DNA of 64,000 nucleotides, taken from positions 30,473,828 through 30,537,827 of the forward strand of contig NC_068937.1 in NCBI RefSeq assembly GCF_016801865.2. Reading direction: 5' to 3'. The DNA is from Culex pipiens pallens (taxonomy: Eukaryota > Arthropoda > Insecta > Diptera > Culicidae). The translations under genes and the position numbers were made by a program. Below the pieces are notes generated by a model, which worked only from the letters and a program-made list of their open reading frames with translations, was not told where the DNA came from and did no database searches. Each line of letters opens with the position of its first letter. The first letter of the stretch is position 1. Below, piece after piece: positions 1 through 11,939 of the stretch.

Positions 1-55
1 TTAAAAAACACAAATAAAAAATCGAATGACCGAAATCTCAGAGAATTTCTCTATG
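1..55. repeat. Edge fragment of a dispersed repeat
   Basis: The motif around 25-50 (gaccgaaatctcagagaatt) reappears inverted near 53350-53380, at the start of a longer repeat that runs to about 54000. This looks like the end of the same dispersed non-coding repeat, cut by the window boundary. Confidence 0.4.
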
Positions 56-948
56 GTGCACAAATTCGTATAATTTAACTAAACACAAAGTAATTAGTGA
101 TCAATTTTCTTTGAAAATGATTGACGGCTTCACTTTAAGTAATTTAAACTTTTGACTCCGTTTCAGACAATCATCTTTTCTATTGTTTCAATGTCTTTGA
201 AAATTTTGCAAATTGTATCTTTTTTGCTACCGAATCGTAACAAAGTCCCGAATTCCACAATGCTCTTCTAATTGCATCTCTCCTCCAATTAGAATAAATT
301 ATTTGATGTTGTTTGTCGCAGGGTTGCGCCTTGATTTAGTTGCTGCAGCTCAAATCAAGTCCCGGCCCAGAACTACCACCTGCAGAAACTCTCGAAATGA
401 ACGGACACCGGGAAAAGACCAACCCCGGGCAAAAGAAAACGCCCTGGCCCGTTATATTCAATGCATTCTTCATAAATATGAAAGCTGCCGCTGCTCCTGT
501 GAACCATTTATGCACATATTTCAAAAAGTCAAAAAGGCAGAGCCGGGCGTGGCTGGCAGACATCGTGATACAAACTTCGATTCCGGGTCTCGCCGCCGTC
601 TGATGAGGGGCGGACTGAAGGATGATGGAACGCAGGCAGGTGGCAGGTGTTCATAAATCTGCTGAATAATTTAAAATCGCCTACGAGTTGCGAGGGGAGG
701 GGGGGAAGAAGGGGGGACAGGGTGCGCTAGTTTGCCACATGCTGATGAGAAAACGGCACTGAAAACGTGGAATTTGATGGAATTCTACTTTGGAATTCTT
801 TATTTTTATTTATTTGGATTTAAGTTTAAACTCAAAAGTCAGTTGATAACTTAACTTCAACGTGTGAAATTTTGAGAATTTTGGCCGAGCTTGAATTTGC
901 AATTTAGCCTAGAAATAAGTCAATTCATGACTTTGGGGGATAGCACTA
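56..948. other. Non-coding stretch with a GC-richer unique block
   Basis: No convincing gene. The part at about 320-655 is richer in GC than its surroundings and is open in two plus-strand frames (147 and 87 codons) and one minus frame. None of these resembles a known domain and there is no codon-level sign of coding. A G-rich run at about 692-721 has several GGG tracts and could form a quadruplex. The block could be conserved intronic or regulatory DNA; this is inference only. Confidence 0.4.
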
Positions 949-1307
949 CACAGTAAAAAATTGTGTAAATTTGGAAGGTGTAATTTTGGAAGTTTGAATA
1001 TGATGTAATTTTACCTCATTTTGGACTGAAAAAGTGATATTCCACCAGAAAAGTGGTAAAATTACATATTTTCATAGGTAAAATTACACATTTTTTCTGA
1101 CATAAAAGATGTAGCCCTTCCCAGATGTTAACGTCATGAATCGAATTCCCGGACCCTTCGAAACCCGGACACTTCATCTTTTTTTATCAATTATTTGGAT
1201 ATAAGTTCGCATTGTGAATGTCGAAACTGTGTTATTTGATGAATTTCAACAGCAACTTTTATTTAAAATTTGTTCGAACGCTGTATTTAATGCCAAAACC
1301 AGGGCTG

Positions 1308-1512
1308 TGGAGTCGGAGTCGGAGTCGGAGCCGGAGTCGGTGGAGTCGGGTCTTTTTGGGGACCTGGAGTCGGAGTCGGAGTCGGAGTCGTCAAATCTCG
1401 AACAGCTGGAGTCGGAGTCGGAGCCGGAGTCGGCTAAATTTTAAGAGCTGGAGTCGGAGTCGGAGTCGGAGCCGAACATTTCTGATAACCCGGAGTCGGA
1501 GTCGGAGTTATC
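1308..1512 (+). repeat. GGAGTC hexamer array, left end of hAT element
   Basis: Runs of ggagtc with occasional ggagcc are broken by short spacers such as gtctttttggggacct and tcaaatctcgaacagct. The array starts inside the left inverted repeat. Two overlapping frames are open through it and give Ser-Glu or Arg-Ser dipeptide repeats; these are products of the hexamer, not genes. Confidence 0.85.
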
Positions 1513-1783
1513 TTAAATTCAACAAAAATTTTTTTTATTGTTCAGTATTTCCAATAAAACAGCTTAATTTGCAAAACTTCTTATATTTTTAATTGTTTTT
1601 TGCGTCGCATGCACTGCATCGTCATTTTTTAAGAGATTTATCAGAAGCCATTATGTTTTTGAAGCTTTTATTGTGATTGGAAAGCTCTAATTGTGTTATT
1701 TCACTATAATCACTAAATGATAACCTCTTACGCAAGTATGTAGTATCATAACTCAAAAAATAATAAAAAATATTAGTTATGTA

Positions 1784-2023
1784 GGGGAAATATACCCATT
1801 TTAATCACTCTAAGCCGATCGACCAATTCTCATCACTTTTGCCGTTTTCCGCTATTAAATCAACATTTTGAGATGTATCAACAATGGACAGTTGCTTGCT
1901 CACTTTTATTTGAGCTATTTATTACTTTGGAACAGTCAAAAGCACTTTATGAAAGCTGTAATTCATGATCAAAGTGCTGATAGGCCGATAATAGAAATAG
2001 GCTGAGAAAGAGTATAGTTCCTC
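1784..2023. mobile_element. Short relative of the TA-flanked GGGGAAAT element
   Basis: It starts TA|GGGGAAATATACCCATTTTAATC, matching the left ends of the elements at 26000 and 42702. A degenerate right end (tatagttcctc|ta) lies at about 2014-2025. It sits inside the hAT element. The right boundary is weak, so the assignment is tentative. Confidence 0.35.
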
Positions 2024-3159
2024 TAGTCAGACATATCCAATTGATTCTTGGCTGCTTCCTTTTGCCTAGATTTATGTGCCTTTTCAATTCAAATTTGACC
2101 AAATTTCATCCAGTTCTTTCTAAACAAAAGTACACACACAGTCATTTTTTAACCTGATAGTGAATGTCTTGGAGGTTTTAAATTAATCTTTTTTTCAGGA
2201 AAAAAATACGAGGTACATAAAAAGGTTAAAAATAGTGATCACTGTTTTTGGAAATCGAAAAAGTGTCTATGACAGTATAACTCTTCTAACAAATAATCAA
2301 CGATTATAACAATCTATTACTTGGACCTCAACATGCGCATTTTGTTTATAACTGAGTACATGTGTTGCATTTAAAATAATTGAAAATAACAAAAACTATC
2401 AAAATAAGTTGCAACTAATTTTGAAATAATCATTGAATGTTGATGTTGATCTTAGATAAACTTTTTTGATGTCGTTGCAAATTAGCGTTGAACAAACTCA
2501 AGATTTCGATACAAAAAGGAACTAATATAAAATGTATAGAAAAAAATATAAGATTTTAATTTATTTTTCAAATACCTATGATTTAAAAAAAAAAAACAAA
2601 ATACAAATATCATCAACCGGTACTAAATTTTCTCATACTGTATGTCCCACGCCAATATGACAGAAGGTGCTTATCATTGCAAATCAATGTACCTTTAAAA
2701 AAATAAATATACGTGACCTAGAAAATATTTTACTTGGATATTTGTTTTTTATTCTATTTTATGTTTTTTTCATATATTTTGATGGAGGCGCAAGTTCATT
2801 CGTTAATAAAGACAACTGACTAACTGTTCAATCGATCTTTAAGGCCAGGTTTCTTTTAATTATTCATTATTCATTAAATTTATTAGCTTTGAATAAATTA
2901 ATTGCAAATTTGAGGTTAAGTAAATAAATCCAAATTTACTTACAAAACTGTTCTTCTCAAAATGGCTTCAAAACTTAAGATATTTTTTGATTTCTGTTTC
3001 CATAATGTATGAAATTTGTAACCTAGAAACTTTTTTTGCGTTTTGTGATTCGAACTTATTTTCCTTGAGGAAACACGACGCTTAGAGAGCATTTAAATAA
3101 TCTTATTTATCAATGTTTTAAAAATAAAAGTTAACTAACTTTTGAAACGTTTAAAAATA

Positions 3160-3356
3160 TGTGGAGTCGGAGTTGGAGTCGGAGCCAACCATTTCTTGAA
3201 AGCTGGAGTCGGAGTCGGAGTCGGAGTCGGCTAGAGTTGGTAGGCCGGAGTCGGAGTCGGAGTCGGAGCCAATCATTTGTTGAAAGCCGGAGCCGGAGTC
3301 GGAGTCGGAGTCGGCTAATCTGAGAAAGCCGGAGTCGGAGTCGGAGTCGGAGTCGT
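3160..3356 (+). repeat. GGAGTC hexamer array, right end of hAT element
   Basis: A second array of ggagtc/ggagcc blocks with spacers like aaccatttcttgaaagct. Read from its own inverted repeat, it runs as the reverse complement of the left array, so the two arrays are direct repeats on the plus strand inside inverted termini. The minus-strand 95-codon frame through it (Asp-Ser repeats) is a by-product. Confidence 0.8.
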
Positions 3357-3924
3357 TTGAAATATGACCCGACTCCGCAGCCCTGGCCAAAACAATTAAA
3401 TACAATAAAATTATAAGTTTACCAAAAAATTGAAACATTTCACTTGAAATATTTCATAGGCGTTCGAAGCACCGGGAAGGCAAAGCAGAAATTTATGGTT
3501 TCGATTTCCTTAAATTCTAGCAAATTTTTATATAAACTATCGATTGTTTTGATGTAAACAGCTTATTTGAGACCTAAAGAATGCCATTCACTAACATTTC
3601 AGTCCAAATTTGTGCGATTCATAAGTAAAATCGAGTGTCCGGAATTCGAAGCAAAAGTGTCCGGATTTCGAATCAGCTTTTAACAGTGTCCGGGATTCGA
3701 AGCACAACAAGTCATTTTAATTTTAAAATTCTGATGAAAAATTGTTAGAAAAGACATATTTTGCATGCATTTTCTTGAAACTGACTGTTTATACTACATC
3801 CTAATGATGTTTCTACATTTCCAACTTATTACATAATTTTTTGCCAGCTATGACAAAAATGATATGCTACTAAGTGTCCGGATTTCGAATCGTTATATTA
3901 CCATGATTTTTTTACTGTGTGTGG

Positions 3925-5619
3925 GGAACCCAGATTTGGACCACCCTATAGTATTCTTATTTGAAATACAACATTTTTGAAATTTGCTTTTTAGGTTTCT
4001 TTTAAAACAAAAAAAAACCAGGGTCTTCACATTTTTTGAAGACATATGGGAGAACGGGAAGAACAAGAAAAGGAGAAGATAATTTCGTCGTCATTACTTA
4101 TTTTTGCCTAAAGAATCGAGCCAGGGGTATCTCTTAGGAGTTTCCAGAACAAAGATCCTAAAATTTTTATTCTAGATTAAATTTTCAATTGCTTTATTGG
4201 GCAAATTGGTTTGAAAATTTACTCTAAAATTTACTGTATCTTGGTATTACAATCGAGCCAAAACTACCATGCTTCTCCATAAAAATGAATTTCCAGTACA
4301 TTTAGCTGGAAAGTGGAGCCGCATGGTGCTAAAAGTTCAATCAATGATCCGAAATCCTATAATTTTTCAAAAAATATCTCGAAATCCTGTTGATTGTTAT
4401 TTGCCATTTTTGGAGATACCTTAAACATCCTGAAATTCATAAAAAAACATAGCTTGAGAGTGTTTTCATTTGCACCTATGGATTTTTTTTTAATCTTAGT
4501 ATTATTCATTTAAAGCCAAAATAATCACCTTTCTTTTGCAATGTGGTGAATTTAAATTGATTCAATATTTTCAAAGATATGATTTTTTAAATTTGTTTTA
4601 TGTAAAAATCGTTGGAAAACTCAGTTTTGAAGACAACCCTCTTTCAGCTAGAACCATAAAAATAAGAAAAAAGAAAATAGGACTATAATTATTTTGATTA
4701 AGGAACTCCTATCCAAATTTGAGCTAAATCAGAGCACTTTTGATTTGAATCCTGCTGGTTGACGAGGAATCTTCGTATTCAAATAAATTTCTATCATTTC
4801 AATACTGATTAAAATTTCAAAACTAGAGTAAAATATTGAAATAAATATTTTCTTTTGGCTGTAAACCATTTTTTTTATAATTGAATCTGTGATTAAACAA
4901 TGCAAATTGGTTTTAGAATTTAATTATGATTTAATACAATTTTTATGTTCGTTTATTTCAAACTTAAATTTATTCAATACATTGAATTTTATCACAAGTT
5001 TTTTAAGACCTGAAACTTATATTTAGAATGACATTTAAACTTTCTATTTGTCATTCTAAAAACATAATTAGTTGTTGGTATTTAGATTATTCCTAATTTA
5101 TGATATAACCGTAAAATAAATAATAAAGTGGTGAATAGTTCAGTTATTTCATCATACATTTGATTCAGAAATTAAAAAAAAAAACTTTGATTTTCATAAT
5201 TTGCAATATGGATGTCAATCGACGTGAATGTTATAAAGATTTTTGATACATTTGAGTTATTTGATAAAATACTCAAATTACGACAAAATACCGCATTTTT
5301 CTAAAATAGTTTTTTTTATTTGCAATATGGGAACATATAATGTGAAATGCGTACAGATTTTCACTACATTGGAGTTTTTATTGCAAAATTTATATAATTT
5401 TACAAAATACCTATTTTAAATACTTAAATTTTCGTAACAAGCAATTTGGGTATAAGCGTGATTCACGAATATATGAAAAAGACAAAAGTGTTTAATTTCG
5501 AGCACATCAACCGGAACTTTACAATACTATGACCCCAGAAAATTCTACTATGAGGAATGTTCGCTTTTTACATCTTCTTAGAGAAAATTTCCCAAAACCC
5601 TATAAATTTTTTTTCTTAT
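3925..5619. other. AT-rich stretch without a recognised feature
   Basis: No ORF above background and no clear element ends. Scattered phrases such as gagccaaaactaccatgc and attttcaaaaaatatctcgaaatcctg are typical of decayed dispersed repeats, but I could not define boundaries. Confidence 0.4.
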
Positions 5620-5813
5620 AGCTTTTGATCTGGGGAACATCTTTGTAGAAGATCGCAAAGCGCTAGGAATTGATCCTAGCTGTTTTTAGATTTTTTTGTT
5701 TTTTTAGGAAATATTTCAAAACATGGTCAAAAAATTGAAACCTGTATCTTTTCGGGATTAATTCCTAGCACTTTGCGATGTTGTACAAAAATGTTCCCGG
5801 GATCAAAACCTTT
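5620..5813. repeat. Imperfect foldback
   Basis: The segment 5620-5677 (gcttttgatctggggaacat .. ctaggaattgatcc) is the reverse complement, at roughly 80 percent identity, of 5755-5813 (ggattaattcctagc .. gggatcaaaacc). Arms of about 57 nt are separated by about 77 nt. This may be the core of an old inverted-repeat element. Confidence 0.55.
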
Positions 5814-5925
5814 AAGAAATCTGCAAGACGGATTTAAGAAAACTTTTTAGAAGTAGAGATTTAAAGTGAAAAATAAATCAATAAATTGATTGAAATTCGA
5901 GCTAACATCAGATCAAAATTGGAGC

Positions 5926-6123
5926 ACCGTAAACCGGGGTGACATTGGTAGGATTTTATTTTTTTTGAATATTTTCCATCTGGTAAGGGTCAAGACTATT
6001 ATTTTTAAAACATGTACTAGGGTAGGCCACACAAGGTCCATGCACTATTTTTGAAAAAAAGTTTTTTCAATAGTGTTTAAAAAAATAGTTGCGTTGAAAT
6101 TTTTTATTTTGAATACCGGGGTG
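5926..6123. repeat. Fragment related to the CCGTAAACTGGGGTGAC MITE family
   Basis: caccgtaaaccggggtgacattgg at the left and ccggggtgactttgatagtc near 6117 match the terminal sequences of the better-preserved copies at 34785 and 45190. No matching right terminus was found, so this copy is partial or rearranged. Confidence 0.4.
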
Positions 6124-7694
6124 ACTTTGATAGTCATAGTTTTTGTTGTTAAAATCAGGTTAAAGGTGTTCAAATTTTATTTTTGCGTCGAATGTACCAT
6201 CGCTAAGGTTGCTGATATAGTTTTAACAAAAAAAAAACAATGTTTATATTTAGTTAACTAAGTTTATAAGCTTTTTAACAAAATACATATAAATTTTAGG
6301 TAAAATTATTTAAAAGTCAGAATTTCGCCTGAAATTTGTTTAAAATATTTTTGTTTGTAAAATTATATTGCATTACAAACTAAATTTGAAGCACGAATCA
6401 AAAATTTTCACAATTTGTATGAAATTTATTCTACTTAAAATGCCCTCAAATTTGGAAATTTTATTTAATTATGTTTCAAAAACACACCATTTTTATTATT
6501 TATTACTTCGTTTACCTTCTCCTAGTGAAAAATTGTCCGAAGAATCCGAAAATGCATTCCGTTTTCCGATTTGTAATCATGTTCATTGAGAAAATCATTC
6601 CAGAGAAAATCATTCCGGTTGATGCGTTCAAAATTAAATACTTTTGTTTTTAATACATCCGAGAACCACGCTTATTTTTTTTTTTAGTATTTTACTCTAA
6701 AATCATGTTTTGATAACTATAATGACACTTCGATTGTTAGCGTTCTGGCAATAAGTATAACATTATTGTAATCGCTAGACGATTAAATTATCGGCGATAA
6801 CCTTACCATTTAACAACGCTGATCTTTTTAAACCGGTCTTAACAATTGGGTCCTTAAATGAAACTTATATTTGTGATATTATTTTTTACAGTGATAAAAC
6901 TTATTTTTCTGAGTACAATGACCCTTTGTACAACCACAAAGGATTTAATATGGATTTTTAAATCAATTTTGAAAAAATAACTTCACGGTCCTTCTTGCAT
7001 GACAGCTCGTTCCAAGAGGACCATAGTTGATCCGTCGAAAAAATGTTGGCTTGTCATTTTTTTTGCATTAAGGGTTACAAATATTTTTCAAAGTTAGTTG
7101 TGTACAACTTATATCTATTGAGGTGACTTTTACCAAAAAGTGATCATTCGTCACCTAAAAAAATATATTTTTAAGTGTGTATATATTTTTTGTGATATTT
7201 CTTAATGTTTTTTATTGTGAATTTAGCTGGTAGCTGGATTTTCTGGCATCTTTTCACGGTCATTGGAAACGGTCGTGGATAGACCTAGGGGTTCCCAATT
7301 GCAGTGAAAAAGTTCAATTCATAGAAAAATTACGGATTAAAATTTTGATTTTTAATCAATTCTCTGACATCAGGAATCAATCAGGAATAATTGTCTGAAC
7401 ATGCTCGCATTTTTTTTTATTCGGTCGGAAAAATATTATTTTTCTTGAAAAAAGTTTCATTTTTAACCAAATTCCTAATTCTGACTATCATGCGACCGCG
7501 TGCTCCGTTTGTTTGTCAACAAACTGCAGCTGGATGGTAAGAGGAAGTGAGGGGGAGAGGTTTTGACAATTTTATGCCCGCATCTGGCCCGCCGCCTATT
7601 TCGTCGGTCGTTGAGCCGACGCGTCGCGACGGTCGTTTCCAACGACCGAGTCCAGTTAGAAACTGATCTTACAATATTCACTTGAATTTATAAA
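6124..7694. other. AT-rich stretch, then a GC-richer block, no gene recognised
   Basis: The only ORFs are short AT-rich frames. At 7490-7660 the sequence turns GC-rich and CpG-rich (cgtcggtcgttgagccgacgcgtcgcgacggtcg) and contains a short inverted repeat around tcgttg/caacga. It could be a promoter-like or repeat-derived segment; nothing decides between these. Confidence 0.35.
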
Positions 7695-7719
7695 ATTTAC
7701 GATGGTTGCATTATTTCTT

Positions 7720-8676
7720 GGGAACACTTTTTCACTCCGCGTCATTTTTGCCAAATTTTGGTTTTTCCCTTTATATGCATTCTTTTATAAGGATTTTTTG
7801 TGCTGAAAGGGAATTTTGTTTCTAATTGTCGCTGTCGAAGTGAATTTCGTCGAAAATTCAATAAATCGTTCGGAACTGCCAAGGATTAGGAACACGAAAA
7901 GTAAGTGGAAGGGCTTAACCAAGCTGGAGGAGGCCGTTACCTGAGCGGAACTGATCGCCATCAAATCCATTTACGGAGGATATGGCGAATGCTTTTTCAA
8001 GAGACTGTGGTAGAGTCTATTCAACCATCCTGGATGTGCAATTTAAACCAGCGAAACATCCGAAAATATTTGTTGGGAGTTGACATATTCGGTGCTAAAG
8101 GAACGCTTCCACTTCATCCGACCGGCCTGTGTCCTGTCAAGATCCTGGGGTCAGACTATCGGGACACCACCACCACCTGGCTGTGTTTTTGAAGATTTGC
8201 TGTTTCTTGGTGAGAGCTTTCCATCATTATTTGATATTTGATTATATTTCCCTATATTATAATATTATAAATTAAATAAACCCTCCTCCCCTTTTCCCAC
8301 TTTTTCATTCCCCAATCCCGATTTTCCAAACCCAATTTTCCCATTTCCCCTTCCCCCCTGAAAATATAATAATTTGCCAATTTACACTTACACATTACAC
8401 CTAACTGATTCGGAGCGTTTGGTACGGTATGTCCACGCATCCTTCCTCCCCTGATGATTCTGTGAAATGTGATCCGTTCACAGAATCTGTCTCTGCGGTT
8501 AATGCAACGCAGTAGGCCTGGCCGCTTTAATTTTTGCTATACATTTTCGGGGTAACTCGGATGTACTGCAATTATTAATATTGACAAGAAAGGACTTGGG
8601 GCGTAATCTAACCGCAAGTTCTTCCAGGATGCTTTCTTCGGACTGGCTGCGCTTGTGTTCGATTAGATTAGATTAG
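7720..8676 (+). mobile_element. Retroposed insertion with 25-bp target duplication and GATTA tail
   Basis: The 957-bp segment is flanked by a perfect 25-bp direct repeat at 7695-7719 and 8677-8701, and its 3' end is a tail of gatta repeats (8661-8676). Long target duplications and a short-repeat tail are hallmarks of target-primed reverse transcription. Its last 265 bp (from 8412) match the independent insertion at 54292-54576, so that part is a SINE or LINE 3' end. The 5' 690 bp are not shared. They contain an open but unrecognised 95-codon plus frame (7905-8192) and broken frames, so they may be retrotransposed cellular cDNA or a LINE segment. Confidence 0.65.
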
Positions 8677-8711
8677 ATTTACGATGGTTGCATTATTTCT
8701 TTAAAAAAAAA

Positions 8712-9287
8712 CTAACTTAATCCACCTATGTGGTTGGTGCCTTCCTCACTCTTTTCCAACAATGGGTGATATGTGATATGATGGGTTTGGACACAAATTT
8801 CGTCTGATTTCGTTAAGTTCCGGAATACAAAAAAACACACATATTACTCAAGGGCTCATAAAAACGAAGTGGACTTTATAGCTGTCGGCCACCATTGCTA
8901 GTACCAACCTGGGTGCTGAATAGTGGTTCGCAAAACGGCCTCAATTTTGAACTGTCAAAGTGGAACCAATTTACTGTTCCCCAAAAGTAGAGAGTATTGT
9001 TATCGATCATTAAAAATTGTTTTTTTTTTGCGACAGTGACAAATTTTGATTATTGGGAACCTGGAGTTGGAGTCAAGAAATCTTAGGAAAGTTGAAGGCG
9101 AGATTGTATTTTTTTATAATTATGATTGGAAGTTGTTTATGGAGTCGATGCGGTTGTATATACCCAGAAGCTGTCTTAATTGTTTGATTCCGTTTGAAAA
9201 TCTACTGGTTTAGTGAAAATCTTCTCTGTTTGTTGGATCAGCTTCGCTAGAATTAGCGATGTTTTTTTCGCTGGACTAGGAAGAGCT
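8712..9287 (+). mobile_element. Truncated element with the TTAATCCACCT..GCCTTCCTCAC 5' end
   Basis: It begins acttaatccacctatgtggttggtgccttcctcac, the same 5' terminus seen at 32351 and 60411. The characteristic 3' end (TGAGGAAGGCAAAA) is not present before the LTR insertion at 9293, so this copy is truncated or its remainder is too diverged to recognise. Confidence 0.5.
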
Positions 9288-9292
9288 GCAGG

Positions 9293-9552
9293 TGTAGTGT
9301 CCTAGATTTCCTGTGCTCACTCCGATTGTCACCGATGGCCTTCCACCCGTCCGCCCGCTAACCATCGGTTCGCGTCGTCGTTCCCTGTCCGCTCCGGCCG
9401 GTGGCTTTCTCTCGACTAAATAACCACGCGCTCTTAAGTCAGAATCGAACACAAAGGCTTGCACGCAAGGTGTGATGCAAACGCAATATGCATGCAAGGT
9501 GTGGTGAAATATAAATACAAGTTCGGTGACTTGCATCGCATAGGACCCTACA
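9293..9552 (-). repeat. 3' LTR of the minus-strand LTR element
   Basis: This copy appears identical to the LTR at 13357-13616. Terminal TG..CA is present (TGTAG..CTACA). An 86-codon minus frame runs through it and recurs in the other LTR with a different tail; it is a shadow of the repeat, not a gene. Confidence 0.9.
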
Positions 9553-9562
9553 CCCCCATCTT
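9553..9562 (-). promoter_or_regulatory. Polypurine tract next to the 3' LTR
   Basis: On the minus strand AAGATGGGGG directly abuts the LTR start TGTAGGGTCC. This is the expected position and composition for the plus-strand-DNA primer of an LTR retroelement, and it fixes the element's orientation. Confidence 0.7.
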
Positions 9563-11939
9563 ACCTTAATAAAAAACAAATAACTGTCAAATCTACAGAT
9601 GACTCTATTCTTGAACGTACCTTCAAAAATATAACATTATCACACTCTCCACGAACTTGCTTCAGGGATATATTGTAAAACTAAATAAAGAAGACTATAA
9701 CAAAGGACTATAATTGTTTGGCTAGAAATAAGGGCAATACTCTTGGCAATACTAACAACTTATAAACTATTCTTCACATTTCCTTTCAATTCAAAATCTA
9801 ATAAGCAAACAAACAGTCATTGTAATCCTGTACACTTCTCTCCAACACGATTTTTTTTTATGTTAAATTCTTTGACTACCTTCAAGCAAAATCCAGCTCG
9901 AATTAATCCTTTTTTTATGCTCTACTTCAGTCACGACGGGCTCGTAGATGTCTATGAGATGTCTCGTTGGCAAAACTAAATTAGCCAAAAGTTCATTACC
10001 GATAGATGTCTAGTAAATGTCTCGATAAACGTCCGATGCGGGCAGCATTTTGACTAGGACGTTTAAACTAAATTCATTAAAGAGTTTGTCTAAAATCGGA
10101 GTACGAATGTCACAAAAAGTGACGTTCTACGTTCTTCTCTCAACCAAATCTTTAACCAACAAAACATGATTGGAAGAATTAAACTGCCAAAACGATCATG
10201 TCTCTCAAATCATTAAGAAACCCAACCAAACCATAAAAAAATCTTTTCATTGGCAACTATTATCGATAGCAATATAGTTAACTCTCCAGAGATTTTTTTT
10301 CTATTTTGATATTGACCGTTTTGCCCAAAAAGACACGCGGCAAACCAGCCTCGAATGGCGAGCCGCACTTTCGACAAATGCGCGTTTCAAATCCCATACC
10401 GCGCTTTTGTTTTTACTTCGTGATTTTCTGCTTCTGTGAAATAGAAAAAGCATCTGGCAACAATGTCTACGGCACATTCTGAAATGTCGTGTACCTTCCA
10501 GGGAAACGGAAAATACACTCAAATATTGCATTCATTATTGCATTCATAATCAAGTCACGGCATGTATCAATGACGCAAAACTAGTTAACAAAACCATAGC
10601 TAAACATAATTGTTAGCCAGCTGTCTGTAAACTCTCGTATCAGAAGCACTTCCTCAGTTGACAAGCTGAAACTTTTTTTTTATTTCAAATCACGTTGGGC
10701 TAACCGTCTAGCATAAGCATAAGCATTAATGTGATGTATAGTGGTTGTGAGAAGAATCTACAATCTGTCAAACAATCTGTGGGCTTCAAAACAATCTATG
10801 CATTGCATCTTCTACAATAAACAACTATAATCACTAGAAGTCAAAATCAATTTTCCAAACAACATTCCACGCGTGAACTTCGGTTACTCACACAAAAGAC
10901 ACTAAATGTGTGTTGCTTCCACTGATCCTTCACATTCACTGATATTACAATTGTTCATCCTTCTCGAGCTTGTTTACGAAAAGTTACCAAAACCTTCATC
11001 CCCTTCACAAAATAAGTGTTGAAACTTCAGTACTCAGTTGTTCCAACTGTTGCAACATCTATTCCGTTATTCATTCGCACATTCTACATAAATTTGGCAA
11101 AATTTGTTCACAAATCCTGAGTTACTGCATATAGTCGTTACATTTGTTAAGATCAAAATCACATATCATAACATGCTCGCCGCATCTCATTTATTTCTAA
11201 TTCAGCAAGAGCTCCTTCAATAATTGTAACCTTATTTTTATTGAACCTTCATCGTGCCATTTTAATCACATTATAGACCTCCTGCTCTGTGCTGCGAAGC
11301 TTGTCAGCCAACTTGTAACGGCATACTTGCCTTTAACTGTTTACATTGCTAAATGCTTGACTCATCAACCTTTATTAAATTTACAACAACACCAATTCAT
11401 AGAACCATTCCGCTAACATAAACAGCATAACGCTTCTCATCCTCTCTAACGTTTTTTTTGACCTATCATGCTTTAAAAACGACTGTTATGGCAAATAACG
11501 TTAACTGTTTCAAGCTCGGTGTCGAGTGCAGTTCATCATTCTACGATGCAATCTTGTCTTTGAACGTGTCATTTCTACATGACTCCTTTTCAGAAACTCT
11601 ACTATCTCCACAATAACTAGTGAAACAATCAAACTCTTTCTAGATGTGTAATGGTGCTTTCCCTAGTGCTTTCCACAACAGTTAGAACTTTTAAACTCTC
11701 TGGAATACCCGCTGCACATAATTCAGCATTACAACACCCCATTTTTTTTAGTTCATAAGTGACGTCACTATGTTGCCATCTATGTAACAAACAACTCTAA
11801 CATTGACATCTGCATGGAAGAAGTTCTCACACATCGAGCCCTCCAGGCCTCAATTTCGAACACGTCTCAAAAACGGCAGATTTAAACTAACTACTACGAA
11901 TCTTGTATTAATCCATGCTGTTACGATGTACTATGTACT

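Larger units (their letters stand above)
1300..3385. mobile_element. Non-autonomous hAT-type DNA transposon
   Basis: The element is bounded by inverted repeats: CAGGGCTGTGGAGTCGG at the left and, on the other strand at the right, CAGGGCTGCGGAGTCGG (one mismatch in 17). A perfect 8-bp target-site duplication, gccaaaac, lies at 1292-1299 and 3386-3393. An 8-bp duplication with CAGGG-type termini is the signature of the hAT superfamily. Its 2086 bp contain no transposase-like ORF, so it is non-autonomous. Both ends carry arrays of GGAGTC hexamers, and it contains a smaller TA-flanked MITE-like insertion. Confidence 0.8.
1132..3891. mobile_element. TIR-like element inserted in the CACAGTAAA MITE
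   Basis: This segment sits inside the MITE and is flanked by gtta at 1128-1131 and 3892-3895. Its ends carry imperfect inverted repeats: gaatcgaattcccggac at about 1139 and the complement of gtccggatttcgaatc at about 3876-3891. The motif gtgtccgg..ttcgaa recurs internally near 3632, 3656 and 3687. It carries no recognisable ORF and is itself interrupted by a hAT-type insertion. Exact termini are uncertain by a few bases. Confidence 0.45.
949..3919. mobile_element. MITE (CACAGTAAA family), interrupted copy
   Basis: The left end (949-1131) begins CACAGTAAAAAATTGTG and continues with the family body (gtaaaattacac, gacataaaagatgtag). The right end (about 3892-3919) is the missing terminus, attaccatgatttttttactgtg. 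Other copies in this window at 23011, 39988, 45592 and 45816 show that the two parts belong together as one element of roughly 210-220 bp. About 2.76 kb has been inserted into it near its right end. Confidence 0.65.

Noticed and set aside
1214..1592. Ser/Glu- and Arg/Ser-repeat ORFs, tempting as SR-like proteins
   Set aside because: They are translations of GGAGTC hexamers at a hAT end and cross the transposon boundary and target duplication.
9276..9536. 86-codon ORF repeated at 13340-13600 as a duplicated gene
   Set aside because: It is the LTR of the retrotransposon read on the minus strand; the tails differ because the flanks differ.
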